A DNA stretch of 64,000 nt from JBLNCE01 sp050260415. GTDB taxonomy: Bacteria; Bacillota; UBA4882; JAAYXC01. A program made the position numbers and the translations under genes. This document shows positions 49,749 to 58,553 of the stretch, one piece after another. The DNA is taken from the NCBI GenBank assembly GCA_050260415.1, contig JBLNCE010000055.1, positions 1 to 64,000 of the forward strand, given 5' to 3'. Every line of letters begins with the position of its first letter. The stretch's first letter is position 1. The notes under the pieces are model-generated. The model was not told the DNA's origin, did not search any database, and saw nothing but the letters and a program-made list of their open reading frames with translations.

Positions 49749-49807
49749 GGAAATCTTTGCGCTCCCATTGGCCACGGGCGGGTCGGAACAGAGTCGCGAG
49801 AAGTGAT

Positions 49808-49905
49808 AAGGGTTTGCGCGGGCGGGCGCAGACCCTTTGTTATTTCGAGAAATCTAGAAGAAGTGGGAAAATCCCCATCTCAGCCGGCGGCGCTGTCCGG
49901 CTTTT
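49808..49905 (-). terminator. Two hairpins downstream of the UroD-family gene
   Basis: AAGGGTTTGCGC/GCGCAGACCCTT (49808-49837) and AGCCGG/CCGGCT (49882-49902). They sit between the UroD-family stop and the rpoD promoter and could end the upstream operon. T-runs are better on the plus side, so orientation is uncertain. Confidence 0.45.
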
Positions 49906-49906
49906 A

Positions 49907-51061
49907 TCATCCCCGGAGGGACTGCACGGCCTTTCCCAGCTCGATGACTTGTTCGATATCGCCCTCGGGCGGCAGGATATCGCCAATATTGACGAGGACC
50001 CGATTCCTAAAGGCTTTGGCGATGCGGAGGCCGAAGTTCACGATTTCCCGCGTGGGCAACCGCTGCGTCAAGAGCGTGGCCGGAACGCCGCAGTAGCAGT
50101 GGAGGTCTTCCCCGGCCGCGACGGCCAGTTCCTCGGGTGTATAATTGAACATCGGCGCCGGCGTACAGCCGTCCAGGAGGTCAAAACCGGTTTCCTTGAT
50201 GAAGGGGAAGAAGCTCCGGAAGTTGCCGTCGAGGTGGGTGGAGATTAACTTGCCCGCCCGGTGGAGGATGCTGGTCGCCTTTTGATAATAGGGGATGCAG
50301 TACTTGCGGTAGAAAGGCGGCGCGATCAGGTTCTCGTCGGCGTGATCCGAGATAATGGCCAGCCTGGCCGGGGCCTGGGCCGCCAGTTCCACCAGTTTCA
50401 GTTTGTGTTCGGTCATGAACTCGAGCATCTCCAGGACCACGTTTTCATGGTCATAGAGCGCGTAGATTACTTGCTCGAAGCCCATCAGATCGTGCACCAG
50501 CTGGCCAAAGGGCGAGCGCCAGAGCACCAGATCGCAGACGCCGAAGCCTTCCGTCTCGCGGTGAAACTTCTCGATCTCGTGGAAGGCCGGCGTGAAATGC
50601 TGGTGCGCCAGGGCATACTTGATGGCTTCCAGGTCCTTCAGTTCCTTCACGAAATGCTCGATCGGCGCCCAGGAACCATCCGCGGCCAACTGGTGCCTGG
50701 CCCGGAGGGTTCCGCGGGGTGTGGTTAGAGTCGTGATCTTGAACGGGCCCTCTCGGGTAATCTCCTCCGTGACCTTGTCGTCGTATGAGATCTTGACCCA
50801 GGCCGCCATATGCACGGGTAGGCCCCAGTCGTATTCCCGGTAAAAATCGAGGAAGGTCATCCTGCCCATCCTGCCCGGCAGACGGCTCGGCCGCCGGTGA
50901 AAACCCTCCGCGTCCGGGATATAGGCGCCGGGACCGAAGATCTCCTCCTCGCCCATCTCCTTGCGCGTGCATTCGTACCAGGTTGAGATGTCGGGGAAGA
51001 AGGGCAGCCGGTCGAGGGGTTTCTTCTCGAGCAGGTTGAAGAAGCGTTCGCGGTTGGTCAA
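49907..51061 (-). CDS. Uroporphyrinogen decarboxylase (URO-D)-family protein
   Basis: The 384-residue protein has a UROD-like barrel (LTNRERFFNLLEKKPLDRLPFFPDIS, MGFEQVIYALYDHENVVLEML, ISDHADENLIAPPFYRKYCIPYY, and the C-terminal IVNFGLRIAKAFRNRVLVNIGDILPP). It lacks the strict heme-pathway motifs and belongs with the MtaA/CmuA-like and carbohydrate-cluster members of the family, of unknown substrate. TTG 51061 is chosen with GGGAGGGG before it; earlier in-frame starts run into a repeat. It is probably the last gene of the RbsBAC operon. Confidence 0.8.
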   Translation of the reverse strand: MTNRERFFNLLEKKPLDRLPFFPDISTWYECTRKEMGEEEIFGPGAYIPDAEGFHRRPSRLPGRMGRMTFLDFYREYDWGLPVHMAAWVKISYDDKVTEEITREGPFKITTLTTPRGTLRARHQLAADGSWAPIEHFVKELKDLEAIKYALAHQHFTPAFHEIEKFHRETEGFGVCDLVLWRSPFGQLVHDLMGFEQVIYALYDHENVVLEMLEFMTEHKLKLVELAAQAPARLAIISDHADENLIAPPFYRKYCIPYYQKATSILHRAGKLISTHLDGNFRSFFPFIKETGFDLLDGCTPAPMFNYTPEELAVAAGEDLHCYCGVPATLLTQRLPTREIVNFGLRIAKAFRNRVLVNIGDILPPEGDIEQVIELGKAVQSLRG

Positions 51062-51154
51062 ATAATCCCCTCCCTGGGATAACGTGGGTTCCAAAGCCTT
51101 AAGTGTCCCTTCCAATTGGTGTAGGATGACCTCAAAGGTCAAAGCCTTCAACTT

Positions 51155-51307
51155 GATCGGGGTCGGTATCGGTATCGGGATCGATATAAATGCCAGTATC
51201 GGGATCGGGACCGGCATCACGACGCTTCCGCCCATTGATTGCACGGCGGAATCGTAGGATGGAAATACGACACCCGATTGCGACCCCGATACCGACCCCG
51301 ACTCCGA
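51155..51307. repeat. Palindromic GATCGGGGTCGG-type repeat
   Basis: GATCGGGGTCGGTATCGG at 51155 and CCGATACCGACCCCGACTCCG at 51288 form a long inverted repeat around a spacer. It matches the interior of the MITE-like elements, but without their GCGCTAACTT ends. Confidence 0.65.
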
Positions 51308-51321
51308 AGGGCACTTTTCGG

Positions 51322-52590
51322 TTATTTCATCCGTTTCCTCACATCAGCTACGAACCTATCCATCTCCACCACCGTACTCTCCACGCGGGCTTTCTCCGCC
51401 GCGAGCGCGATGAGATGGCTGTTGATCGTATCCGCCGTGATCCTGGACGAGGCCTGGCCGCCCAGGCCGTTGATGGACCGTACGAAATCGCGCATGAGGT
51501 TGAAGTCGCCGCCGCCGTGTTTGTCCTGCTCCGCATCGAGACGAATGACGTCGCGTGCGCCCGAGGCGAAATCGACGACCTCGATCTCCGCCTTGTGGAG
51601 GTTGCCGCGCATCTGGCCCTTGGTGCCCATGAACTTCATGGTGCGGTTGAACTCGTCCGTGAAGGCGCACATGGACATGTTGATGGTGACGTCATTGGCG
51701 TACTGCAAGCATAACACCTGGTGATCGACCACGTCGTTGTCGCACTTGTAGACGCAGCGGCCGTAGGGGCCGTCCTTTAAAGCTTTAAGCCGTCCCTCCG
51801 GGCTCGTGTCCACGCTGATGACGGTGGAGGAAAAGCCCGAGTTCTCCCGGAGATAGACGTCCGGGGCGTAGAACATGCACTCGTACTTGGCCGGACAGCC
51901 GTCCAGACACCGATCGGCGGCGCCCTTGGGAGCGTTCTTGGCGTTGAAATAGGTTAGGTCGCCGAAGGAGGAGACCTTGGTGCAGTCCGCGCCGACCAGC
52001 CAGAGGAAGGCATCCATGTCATGACAGCATTTGGAGAGGATCATCGGGCAGGATTCCTGCGCATTGCGCCAGTTACCGCGGACGAAGCTGTGCGCGAAGT
52101 GCATGATGCCAACATTCTCCGCGTAATGCAATGACATGAGGCGCCCGATGCGGCCTTCGTCCAGGAACCGCTTGAGCGTCTGCATGAACCACATGTAACG
52201 CATGACGTAACATAGCATAAAGATCTTATCGTAGTTCTTGGCTAGATCCCCGATACGCAAGACTTCCTCCGCCTCGGTGGAGATGGGCTTCTCCAGTAGG
52301 ATGTGGTAGCCCTTTTCCATGGCCTTGAGGGCGGGCTGGAAGTGCATCTTGTCCCAGGTGCAGATGAGGATGGCGTCGGCCATCCTTGGCCTGTCGAGCA
52401 GGTCCTCCCATTTGGCGAAGGCCATCGCATCCTTTATGCCGTGGAGTTCCTGAAACTTCTTGCGCCTATCCTCCCGCGGCTCCGCCACGGCCACGAACTG
52501 CAACTCGTCCGGATTGGCCAGGGCATAGCTGCCGTAGGCGTTCATACCCCGGTCGCCGGCGCCCAAGAGTACTGATGTGACTTTTTTCAC
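51322..52590 (-). CDS. Gfo/Idh/MocA-family dehydrogenase
   Basis: The 422-residue protein has the Rossmann fold (VLLGAGDRGMNAYGSYALANP), the catalytic Lys in YHILLEKPIS, and a C-terminal beta-sheet domain. A cysteine-rich segment, CLDGCPAKYECMFYAP, occurs in the middle, as in some family members. These enzymes oxidise or reduce sugars or cyclitols with NAD(P). GTG 52590 follows GGGAGG. It is preceded by the RbsC-like permease and followed by the UROD-family gene, so it probably handles the sugar imported by this transporter. Confidence 0.88.
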   Translation of the reverse strand: MKKVTSVLLGAGDRGMNAYGSYALANPDELQFVAVAEPREDRRKKFQELHGIKDAMAFAKWEDLLDRPRMADAILICTWDKMHFQPALKAMEKGYHILLEKPISTEAEEVLRIGDLAKNYDKIFMLCYVMRYMWFMQTLKRFLDEGRIGRLMSLHYAENVGIMHFAHSFVRGNWRNAQESCPMILSKCCHDMDAFLWLVGADCTKVSSFGDLTYFNAKNAPKGAADRCLDGCPAKYECMFYAPDVYLRENSGFSSTVISVDTSPEGRLKALKDGPYGRCVYKCDNDVVDHQVLCLQYANDVTINMSMCAFTDEFNRTMKFMGTKGQMRGNLHKAEIEVVDFASGARDVIRLDAEQDKHGGGDFNLMRDFVRSINGLGGQASSRITADTINSHLIALAAEKARVESTVVEMDRFVADVRKRMK

Positions 52591-52612
52591 CTCTGTTATC
52601 CCTCCCGCCGTA

Positions 52613-53620
52613 TTAGGCGTTCCGCCTGATGTACCCGATGGAGACCGCCACGAGCATGACCAGGCCGGTAACGCACTTCTGGTAATTCGAGTTGATGGAC
52701 ATGAGCACCAGGGCATTGCTGATGAGGCCGATGAGCACCACGCCCAGCAGGATGCTGAGGGCGGAGCCCTTGCCGCCGTTCAAGGCGATGCCGCCCACGA
52801 TGATGGAGGCCAGAGCGTCAAGGGAGTAGGAATCACCCGTATTGTACATGGCCTGCGAGACCCGGGAGACCAGGATCATGGCGGCCAGCGCGTTCATGAG
52901 GCCCACGACGATATAGGCCTTGATGAGCGTGGCATCCGTATTGATGCCGGAGACATAGGCCGCCTTCCTGTTGCCGCCGGTCGCGTAGAGGAAACGGCCG
53001 TATTTTGTATATCTCAACACGACGAAGGAGATGAGCAGAGCCAAGAGGAGGAAGGGGATGGAGGCCGGTACGCGGCTGAAGATATAGCCCCTGCCAAGGA
53101 AAGTGAACTTGTCACCCAGGTAGTAGTAGGTCATGTGGGTGAGAATCAGGGCCAACCCGCTATAGATGAAACTGAAACAGAGCGTGATGATGAAGGAGGG
53201 CGCCTTGGTCTTGACAACGGTGATGCCGTTGATCGCTCCCAAAAGGGCGCCGCTGAGCACGGCCGCCACCACCGCCAAGTACGGGGCGTAAGGTGCTAGC
53301 GCGGGCAGGACCGAAGGACCGGTCGTGCCGCCGATTTTTTGGATGATCATGCCCATGACCACGCCGATTACCGAGACCTGGGCGCCCACGGAGATGTCGA
53401 TCTCGCCCGCGATCAGCAGCATCCCGACGCCGCTGGCCACGATGCCCAGGACCGCGATGGCCTGAAAGAGGTTAAGGAAGTTTTGCGGCATGAGGAAGCG
53501 GGGATTGACGATCCAGGCGATGAGGCAGATCAGGATGATGACGGCCAGGATCGCCAGGTACTGCATGTTCAACATTCTCTTGGGCTTCAGGTCGGTCAAG
53601 GACGGCGCGATTATCTTCAT
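52613..53620 (-). CDS. RbsC-like sugar ABC permease
   Basis: The 335-residue protein has about ten membrane helices (ILAVIILICLIAWIV, LLIAGEIDISVGAQVSVIGVVMG, DALASIIVGGIALNGGKGS). The IDISVG and GGIALNGGKG motifs mark the ribose/inositol-type permease family. Its start overlaps the RbsA-like stop by 4 bases, coupling translation. The sugar is unknown. Confidence 0.93.
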   Translation of the reverse strand: MKIIAPSLTDLKPKRMLNMQYLAILAVIILICLIAWIVNPRFLMPQNFLNLFQAIAVLGIVASGVGMLLIAGEIDISVGAQVSVIGVVMGMIIQKIGGTTGPSVLPALAPYAPYLAVVAAVLSGALLGAINGITVVKTKAPSFIITLCFSFIYSGLALILTHMTYYYLGDKFTFLGRGYIFSRVPASIPFLLLALLISFVVLRYTKYGRFLYATGGNRKAAYVSGINTDATLIKAYIVVGLMNALAAMILVSRVSQAMYNTGDSYSLDALASIIVGGIALNGGKGSALSILLGVVLIGLISNALVLMSINSNYQKCVTGLVMLVAVSIGYIRRNA

Positions 53621-55125
53621 ATTGAACCTTCTCCTTCCCCGACGCCCATCGCATGGCGCAGGATATTTTCTTCGGTAAGCTCCCCGCCTTCGAGGATTTT
53701 GGCCAGGCGGCCGTGGTACATGACGCCGACCCGGTCGCAGATCGAGAGCAGTTCCGGGTTGTCGGAGGAGATCATGATGATGATCTTGCCTTGACCGGCC
53801 AGTTCGTCCATGATCTTGTAGATCTCACCCTTGGCGCCCACGTCGATGCCGACCGTCGGTTCGTCGATGATGAGGATATCCGCCCGGGCATAGAGCCACT
53901 TGGCCAGGACTACCTTCTGCTGGTTACCGCCGCTGAGGTTGCTCACCAGTTGTTGGTTGGAAGGGGTCTTGACCGTCAGGCGGCGCGACATCTCCTCGGT
54001 TTCTTTCTGTTCCCGGCCCAGATGCATGAAGAAGCCCAGAGTCTTGGCGAACTGGACCAGGCTTATATTCTCGAAGATGGGGCGCTCCATGACAAGGCCG
54101 GTCGATTTGCGATCCTCGGTGAGGAAGCCGATCCCCTTTCTGATGGCGTCCTTGGGGTTGCGCGGGGTGAGGTCCCTGCCCTCGTACATGAGCCGGCCCG
54201 AGGCCTTCTTGTCCAGGCCGAAGATGGCGCGGGCCAACTCCGTGCGGCCCGAGCCGACCAAGCCTCCGAGGCCGAAGATCTCCCCGCGCCCCACCGAAAA
54301 GGAGATATGCTCCAGGACACCGGGATGATGGTAGTCCCGGATTTCCAGGCAAGCATGACCCTTGGTCTCCCGGCGTTGGCGTTGATAGAGGGAGGTCGAA
54401 GTACGGCCGATCATCTCGCGGATTATCTCATCCAGGCTGGTCTCCTTTACGTGGTGCGTGGCGATCTTCTTCCCGTCCTTCAGGACCGTGACCCGCTGGC
54501 AGATCCCGATGATCTCGCCGAGGTTGTGGGAGATGTAAATCACGCTGACCCCCGTCTCCGTATAGCGGTGGATCAGCTTGAAGAGTATCTGCTTACCCTT
54601 TTCGTCCAGCGAAGCCGTGGGCTCATCCAGGATGAGGATCTTGGGATGCTGGGAAGAGGCTTTGGCCAGGCTCACGAGCCTGCGCTCGATGAAAGTGAGG
54701 CTGCTGATCTTCCGCTGCGGATTGATGGGAATCTCGAGCTTATCCAGAAGCTCCGCCGCGGCCCGAGTGCAGTCCCCGTAAGCGACAAAGCCCGCCCGGG
54801 TGGGAAGATGGTGAAGGTAGATATTCTCGGCCACGGTGAGCTCCTCGACCAATTGGTTCTCCTGGTGCACGGTCTGAATGCCAAGTTCCATGGCCTGGGC
54901 CGGATCCAGGGCATGGAAGGTCTGGCCGTCGATGACGATCTGCCCGCCGTCCGGCCGCAGCGAGCCGGCGATGATCTCGATCAAGGTCGATTTGCCGGCG
55001 CCGTTCTGGCCCACGAGCGCATGGACCTCCCCCGCCGCCAGGGTAAAGTCGACCTTGTCAAGGGCCTGGACGCCGGGGTAGCTCTTATTGAGTCCGCGGA
55101 TTTCCAGGACGTTTTTCTGTTCCAT
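53617..55125 (-). CDS. RbsA-like ABC transporter ATPase
   Basis: A fused double ATPase of 502 residues. The first domain has GQNGAGKST and LLDEP-like ILILDEPTASLD; its signature SSLTFIERRLV is degenerate. The second domain has GLVGSGRTELA, LSGGNQQKV and ILIIDEPTVGIDVGAK. Such proteins drive RbsC-type permeases. ATG 55125 is chosen after GAGGGG; the TTG before it is three bases earlier. A spacer filled with repeats separates it from the binding-protein gene. Confidence 0.94.
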   Translation of the reverse strand: MEQKNVLEIRGLNKSYPGVQALDKVDFTLAAGEVHALVGQNGAGKSTLIEIIAGSLRPDGGQIVIDGQTFHALDPAQAMELGIQTVHQENQLVEELTVAENIYLHHLPTRAGFVAYGDCTRAAAELLDKLEIPINPQRKISSLTFIERRLVSLAKASSQHPKILILDEPTASLDEKGKQILFKLIHRYTETGVSVIYISHNLGEIIGICQRVTVLKDGKKIATHHVKETSLDEIIREMIGRTSTSLYQRQRRETKGHACLEIRDYHHPGVLEHISFSVGRGEIFGLGGLVGSGRTELARAIFGLDKKASGRLMYEGRDLTPRNPKDAIRKGIGFLTEDRKSTGLVMERPIFENISLVQFAKTLGFFMHLGREQKETEEMSRRLTVKTPSNQQLVSNLSGGNQQKVVLAKWLYARADILIIDEPTVGIDVGAKGEIYKIMDELAGQGKIIIMISSDNPELLSICDRVGVMYHGRLAKILEGGELTEENILRHAMGVGEGEGSI

Positions 55126-55165
55126 CAATGGTCCCCTCGCGCTACGCCTCGATTAAATAAAAGCG

Positions 55166-55220
55166 TTGTGAAAAACCTCGTTATCGCGGTTTCGATGAAG
55201 GCCCTCTCCCCCTCGGTCCC
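55166..55220. repeat. Repeat family B, copy 3 (host of the MITE insertion)
   Basis: TGTGAAAAACCTCGTTATCGC, then GATGAAGGCCCTCTCCCC and TCGGTCCC. It continues after the MITE-like element at 55395 as CCCTCGGTCCCCCC, so the repeat has been split. Confidence 0.75.
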
Positions 55221-55394
55221 CATAAGCGCTAACTTAGGTACAATAGACTGAGATCGGGGCCGGTATCGGAATCGGGGTCGAAGGTTTTTTCTAGGATATC
55301 GAGTGCAGCGGTATCGATTCCGATAGCGATACCGATTCCGACCCCGAGGAAGGACCAATTAAGCGTAGTAAGAAGATTAAAGCTAGCGCATATG
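55221..55394. mobile_element. MITE-like palindromic element, full copy 2, with 11-bp target duplication
   Basis: Starts CATAAGCGCTAACTTAGGT and ends with the inverted AGCTAGCGCATATG. Interior palindrome as in the copy at 29042. CCCTCGGTCCC directly precedes (55210-55220) and follows (55395-55405) the element. That is an 11-bp direct repeat as expected for insertion. Confidence 0.8.
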
Positions 55395-55451
55395 CCCTCG
55401 GTCCCCCCTCTCCCGCGCGTGCGGGAGAGGGGGGATGAAAGGCAAGGATCA

Positions 55452-55484
55452 TTCAGGGGCCAGGGGAAACCCCCGGCCCCTGAA
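55452..55484 (-). terminator. Long hairpin after the RbsB-like gene
   Basis: TTCAGGGGCC pairs with GGCCCCTGAA, with nested AGGGG/CCCCC. It lies between the binding-protein gene and the rest of its operon, on the side downstream of the binding protein, so it may give higher binding-protein output. No T-run. Confidence 0.55.
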
Positions 55485-55521
55485 TCAAAGAGTCTTTATA
55501 ACACAAGCACTGCTGGAATCG

Positions 55522-56544
55522 TTACTTCCTGAGGTTCGGATGGTACACGCCGGTCTTCACGAAATCCTTGGCCACCGGCAGCCAAGATTCGCCCATTTCC
55601 CAGGGGATGAGCGCATTCTGGTAGGTCTTGGCGCTGACCCAGACGATCGGGGAATAGGTCTTCTTCTGGTATTTTTCGCCCTTCAGGTAGGCGATGAGGT
55701 TATAGGCGCAGATCATGCCGTGCAGCGTCGGGGATTGGCTCAGGGCGAAGTCGAGGTAGCCCTTCTTGAAGTTCTCGACGTCCATGGGAGCGCCGTTGAT
55801 GGAGACGACGGCGACCTTGTTCATGTCGACCTTCATCTCGCGCATGGCCTGGATGATGCCTTCCGTGATCTCGGCGCAGCCGCCTAAGGCCGCGTTGAAC
55901 TTCACGCCGGACTGGATGATGTTCTTCATGATGTTCAAGGACTTGTCGGTCGCGTAGTCGCCGTACTGGATGTCGGTGGCGAGCTTGAAGTCCTTGACGT
56001 TTTTCATCTCATCCGTCAAGCCTTTGATGCCCTGGACGATCGTGGGGCTGCCGGCGATGCCGGAGATATAGACCAGGTTGATGGGGCCGCTGACGTCCCG
56101 GCGGAGTTTGTTCACGGTGTACTTGTAGACGTCATACCAGTTGAAGTCGATATCCGCGAAGGGTTTGCCGGGGCCAGCCGCGAGGCCGCTCTCCGTGATC
56201 TGGATGGGGATCTTGGCGTCGTTCGCCAGTTTGCAAGAGAACTGGGCGCTCTCGGGCGTGGCGGCCGTCAGGTTGATGGCGTCGACGCCCATGGTGATGA
56301 GGTTCTGGACCGCGGTGGTTTCATTGCTGGGGTTGTACTGATGGAACTGGAAAGTCACCTTGAAGCCCTGTTCCTTGGCGACCATCTCGTAGGCCTGCTT
56401 GAAGAAACCGAACCAACCGGCCTCGTAAGGAAGGACCACACCGACCGTGTACTGCTTTGACGCGGAGAACACCGCTGGCCCGGCCACCGCGACCAGCATC
56501 GCGACGGCCAACAGGATGAATAGACCCTTACCGCTTCTCCTCAT
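55522..56544 (-). CDS. RbsB-like periplasmic sugar-binding protein
   Basis: The 340-residue protein has a signal peptide (GLFILLAVAMLVAVAGPAVFSA) and the type I periplasmic-binding fold (YTVGVVLPYEAGWFGFFKQAYEMV, NLITMGVDAINLTAATPES, INLVYISGIAGSP, VAVVSINGAPMD). Family members bind ribose, xylose, inositol and similar sugars. ATG at 56544 follows GGGAGG. It leads the minus-strand operon rbsB-rbsA-rbsC-dehydrogenase-UROD family. Confidence 0.92.
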   Translation of the reverse strand: MRRSGKGLFILLAVAMLVAVAGPAVFSASKQYTVGVVLPYEAGWFGFFKQAYEMVAKEQGFKVTFQFHQYNPSNETTAVQNLITMGVDAINLTAATPESAQFSCKLANDAKIPIQITESGLAAGPGKPFADIDFNWYDVYKYTVNKLRRDVSGPINLVYISGIAGSPTIVQGIKGLTDEMKNVKDFKLATDIQYGDYATDKSLNIMKNIIQSGVKFNAALGGCAEITEGIIQAMREMKVDMNKVAVVSINGAPMDVENFKKGYLDFALSQSPTLHGMICAYNLIAYLKGEKYQKKTYSPIVWVSAKTYQNALIPWEMGESWLPVAKDFVKTGVYHPNLRK

Positions 56545-56752
56545 CTTCCAAACCTCCCATGTTTTATTAATAACGGATCATCCACGGGTAACACAGCGCC
56601 CGCATCCGTTATTTCCCAAAGGTGCCAATCCCCTCCAGTTGAGTGTAATTTTCCTGCCTCAAGCAGGCAGGACAAGTTCTGGCATCCTTAACAATACTAC
56701 GGGGTCATTCCCTTTCCTGCTCAACCGGCGAGGGAATTTGTGGTCCGCTCCT

Positions 56753-56965
56753 CTATGACGGGCCCCCAAACTCCGCGACGTCGTCCTCGGAGAGAAAAGC
56801 CGCCTGTACTTCCATCCGCCGCTCGTTTTCCAGATCCCTGACTTCCACCATCCCGGTATCCTCGTGGATCCGTTCCAGCCAGACCGGCGCATGGCCATAA
56901 TGCACGCCGATTACGCCGCGCGATGCCATGATCTCCTGCGCGCGCTTGATGTCCAGGGCGATCAA
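56753..56965 (-). CDS. sspH: H-type small acid-soluble spore protein
   Basis: SspH proteins bind DNA in endospores. The 70-residue product has the family opening DIKRAQEIMASRGVIGVHYG, the strand APVWLERIHEDTGMVEVR, and VEVQAAFLSED near the end. The Shine-Dalgarno GGGAGG (56966-56971 on the minus strand) touches the TTG at 56965. Known SspH proteins begin MDIKRAQEI, which would correspond to the CTG at 56956, correctly spaced at 9 bases, so a CTG start is likely and would give 67 residues. It supports endospore formation. Confidence 0.85.
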   Translation of the reverse strand: MIALDIKRAQEIMASRGVIGVHYGHAPVWLERIHEDTGMVEVRDLENERRMEVQAAFLSEDDVAEFGGPS

Positions 56966-57140
56966 CCTCCCTTATGGGAGTATTCTGCCCCAGGCGGGAC
57001 CGGCAAAACCGGGGTCTCGAAAGTGGAGACCATGGCGCGGGCGAAACTGCCGACGAATGCCCGGAACCGCCGATAGACGGCCGGGATGCGCGGTCTTATG
57101 ATTACCTTGACATCAAAGCATAGGTGAAGGAGAACCGACC

Positions 57141-58553
57141 ATGCCGCAACCGGGGATCCTGTTCATGCCCCATGGAAACCTGCAGTATTCGCAACTGCAC
57201 CCGTCCAAGCGGGGCTGGGTGATCGCGGAATCATACGAGCGGATCTTCGACATCGCGCTGCGGCTGGGCGTGAAGATCGCCTTTGAGGCTTCCGGCGAAA
57301 CGCTCGCGATCATGGCCGCCGAGCGTCCCGACGTCCTCAAGAAACTTAGACTTGGCATCAGGGAAGGGCGGATCGAACCGGTCGGCTCGCCCCAGGTCCA
57401 TATCATGCTCGCAAATATCGATCCCGAGATCGGCCTTGGTTCGTTGATCGACGGTCTGGACACCTGGGAAAAGCTCACCGGCGTCAGGCCGGTCACCGGC
57501 TGGAATCCGGAGTGCAGTTGGGCCTCGTTTATCCCCGATATCTTCCACGCGGCCGGTTACGAGATCCTGATCGCCGACGCGGATTCGTATCTCTTATCCG
57601 TCGTGCTGGGGTTGCGTGAGGCGACCGGGCTCGCCTTCGACGTCCGCGGCCATAGCAACAAGAACGCCCTGTTCGCCATGGAACGGGAGATCGCGGATAA
57701 ACCCGAGGTCTTGCAAGTGCTATTCCGGCCTAATCTGCTCGCCAACGGGCTGAAGGTAATCCTGCGATCGGACATGCTCTGCAACATCTTGCTCTGGTAT
57801 CTCATGGGCGCCACCGAGGGGAACCGGACCGAACCGATTAAAACTTGGGAGGTGGAGGCCCTCCTGTCCCGTTGGCGGGACCGGATCCCCGGCGGGGACG
57901 GTTTCCTGATGCCGTATGCCGAGGATGCCGAGTACGTGGGCACCACCGCTTATTTCTATGTCAAGCAGTTCGGGCAGGCCCGCTTCTTCGAACCGGCGCC
58001 CGAGAGCGCGATCCGTTTCGAGGAGATCCTTCGCTTCTCTCTCGATCTGGGTTTTTCCCCCATGACACCGCGGGAGGCCGCGGCAAAGTATGCGCCGATT
58101 CCCGGCAAAGGGTTCGAGGGCGTCGAAAACGGCTGCGCCTGGCACGGCGGCACCGCCAAGGCTTGGGGCAATACGGTCTATGCACGGATTCTGGACCCGG
58201 TCTGCCGCGGTATTTTCGAGGGTCTCAAGGCGGTGGCGTCGGCGCTGGGGGTCCAGGAACCGCGCGCGGAACCGGACTTCCATGGCGTGTTAAGCCAGAT
58301 CACGGCCGCCTATGTCAGCGACGCCCGCTGGCCGCCGGCGCCCACCTCGCCCGGCCGGTTCAATGTCGAGGAGGCCTTGCGCGCACTCGAGCGGGCCAAC
58401 GCATCCTTGGCCAAACTCATGAAAGAGCGGGGCCTGGAGCGGATGAAAGGACTCTACTCGCCCGGCATCATGGCCTCGCAGATTGCCGCCATCCGCGATG
58501 AGTTAATGTCGCTGCCTTATTTTGAGGAGCAAAACGGGAGCATGCGCAAATGA
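57141..58553 (+). CDS. GH57-like glycoside hydrolase
   Basis: The 470-residue protein shows GH57-like features: GNLQYSQL near the N terminus, FEASGETLAIMA, then GWNPECSW, where Glu124 fits the GH57 nucleophile motif W-x-P-E, and MPYAEDAEYVG, where Asp262 fits the acid/base. No signal peptide, so it probably acts in the cytoplasm. GH57 includes alpha-amylases, branching enzymes and galactosidases; the substrate is not clear. ATG 57141 follows AAGGAG. Its last bases overlap the sulfatase start (ATGA), so the two are co-translated. Confidence 0.72.
   Translation: MPQPGILFMPHGNLQYSQLHPSKRGWVIAESYERIFDIALRLGVKIAFEASGETLAIMAAERPDVLKKLRLGIREGRIEPVGSPQVHIMLANIDPEIGLGSLIDGLDTWEKLTGVRPVTGWNPECSWASFIPDIFHAAGYEILIADADSYLLSVVLGLREATGLAFDVRGHSNKNALFAMEREIADKPEVLQVLFRPNLLANGLKVILRSDMLCNILLWYLMGATEGNRTEPIKTWEVEALLSRWRDRIPGGDGFLMPYAEDAEYVGTTAYFYVKQFGQARFFEPAPESAIRFEEILRFSLDLGFSPMTPREAAAKYAPIPGKGFEGVENGCAWHGGTAKAWGNTVYARILDPVCRGIFEGLKAVASALGVQEPRAEPDFHGVLSQITAAYVSDARWPPAPTSPGRFNVEEALRALERANASLAKLMKERGLERMKGLYSPGIMASQIAAIRDELMSLPYFEEQNGSMRK

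Noticed and set aside
53653..55251. 532-residue open frame on the plus strand inside the RbsA-like gene
   Set aside because: Opposite-strand shadow; the minus-strand product has full ABC ATPase motifs.
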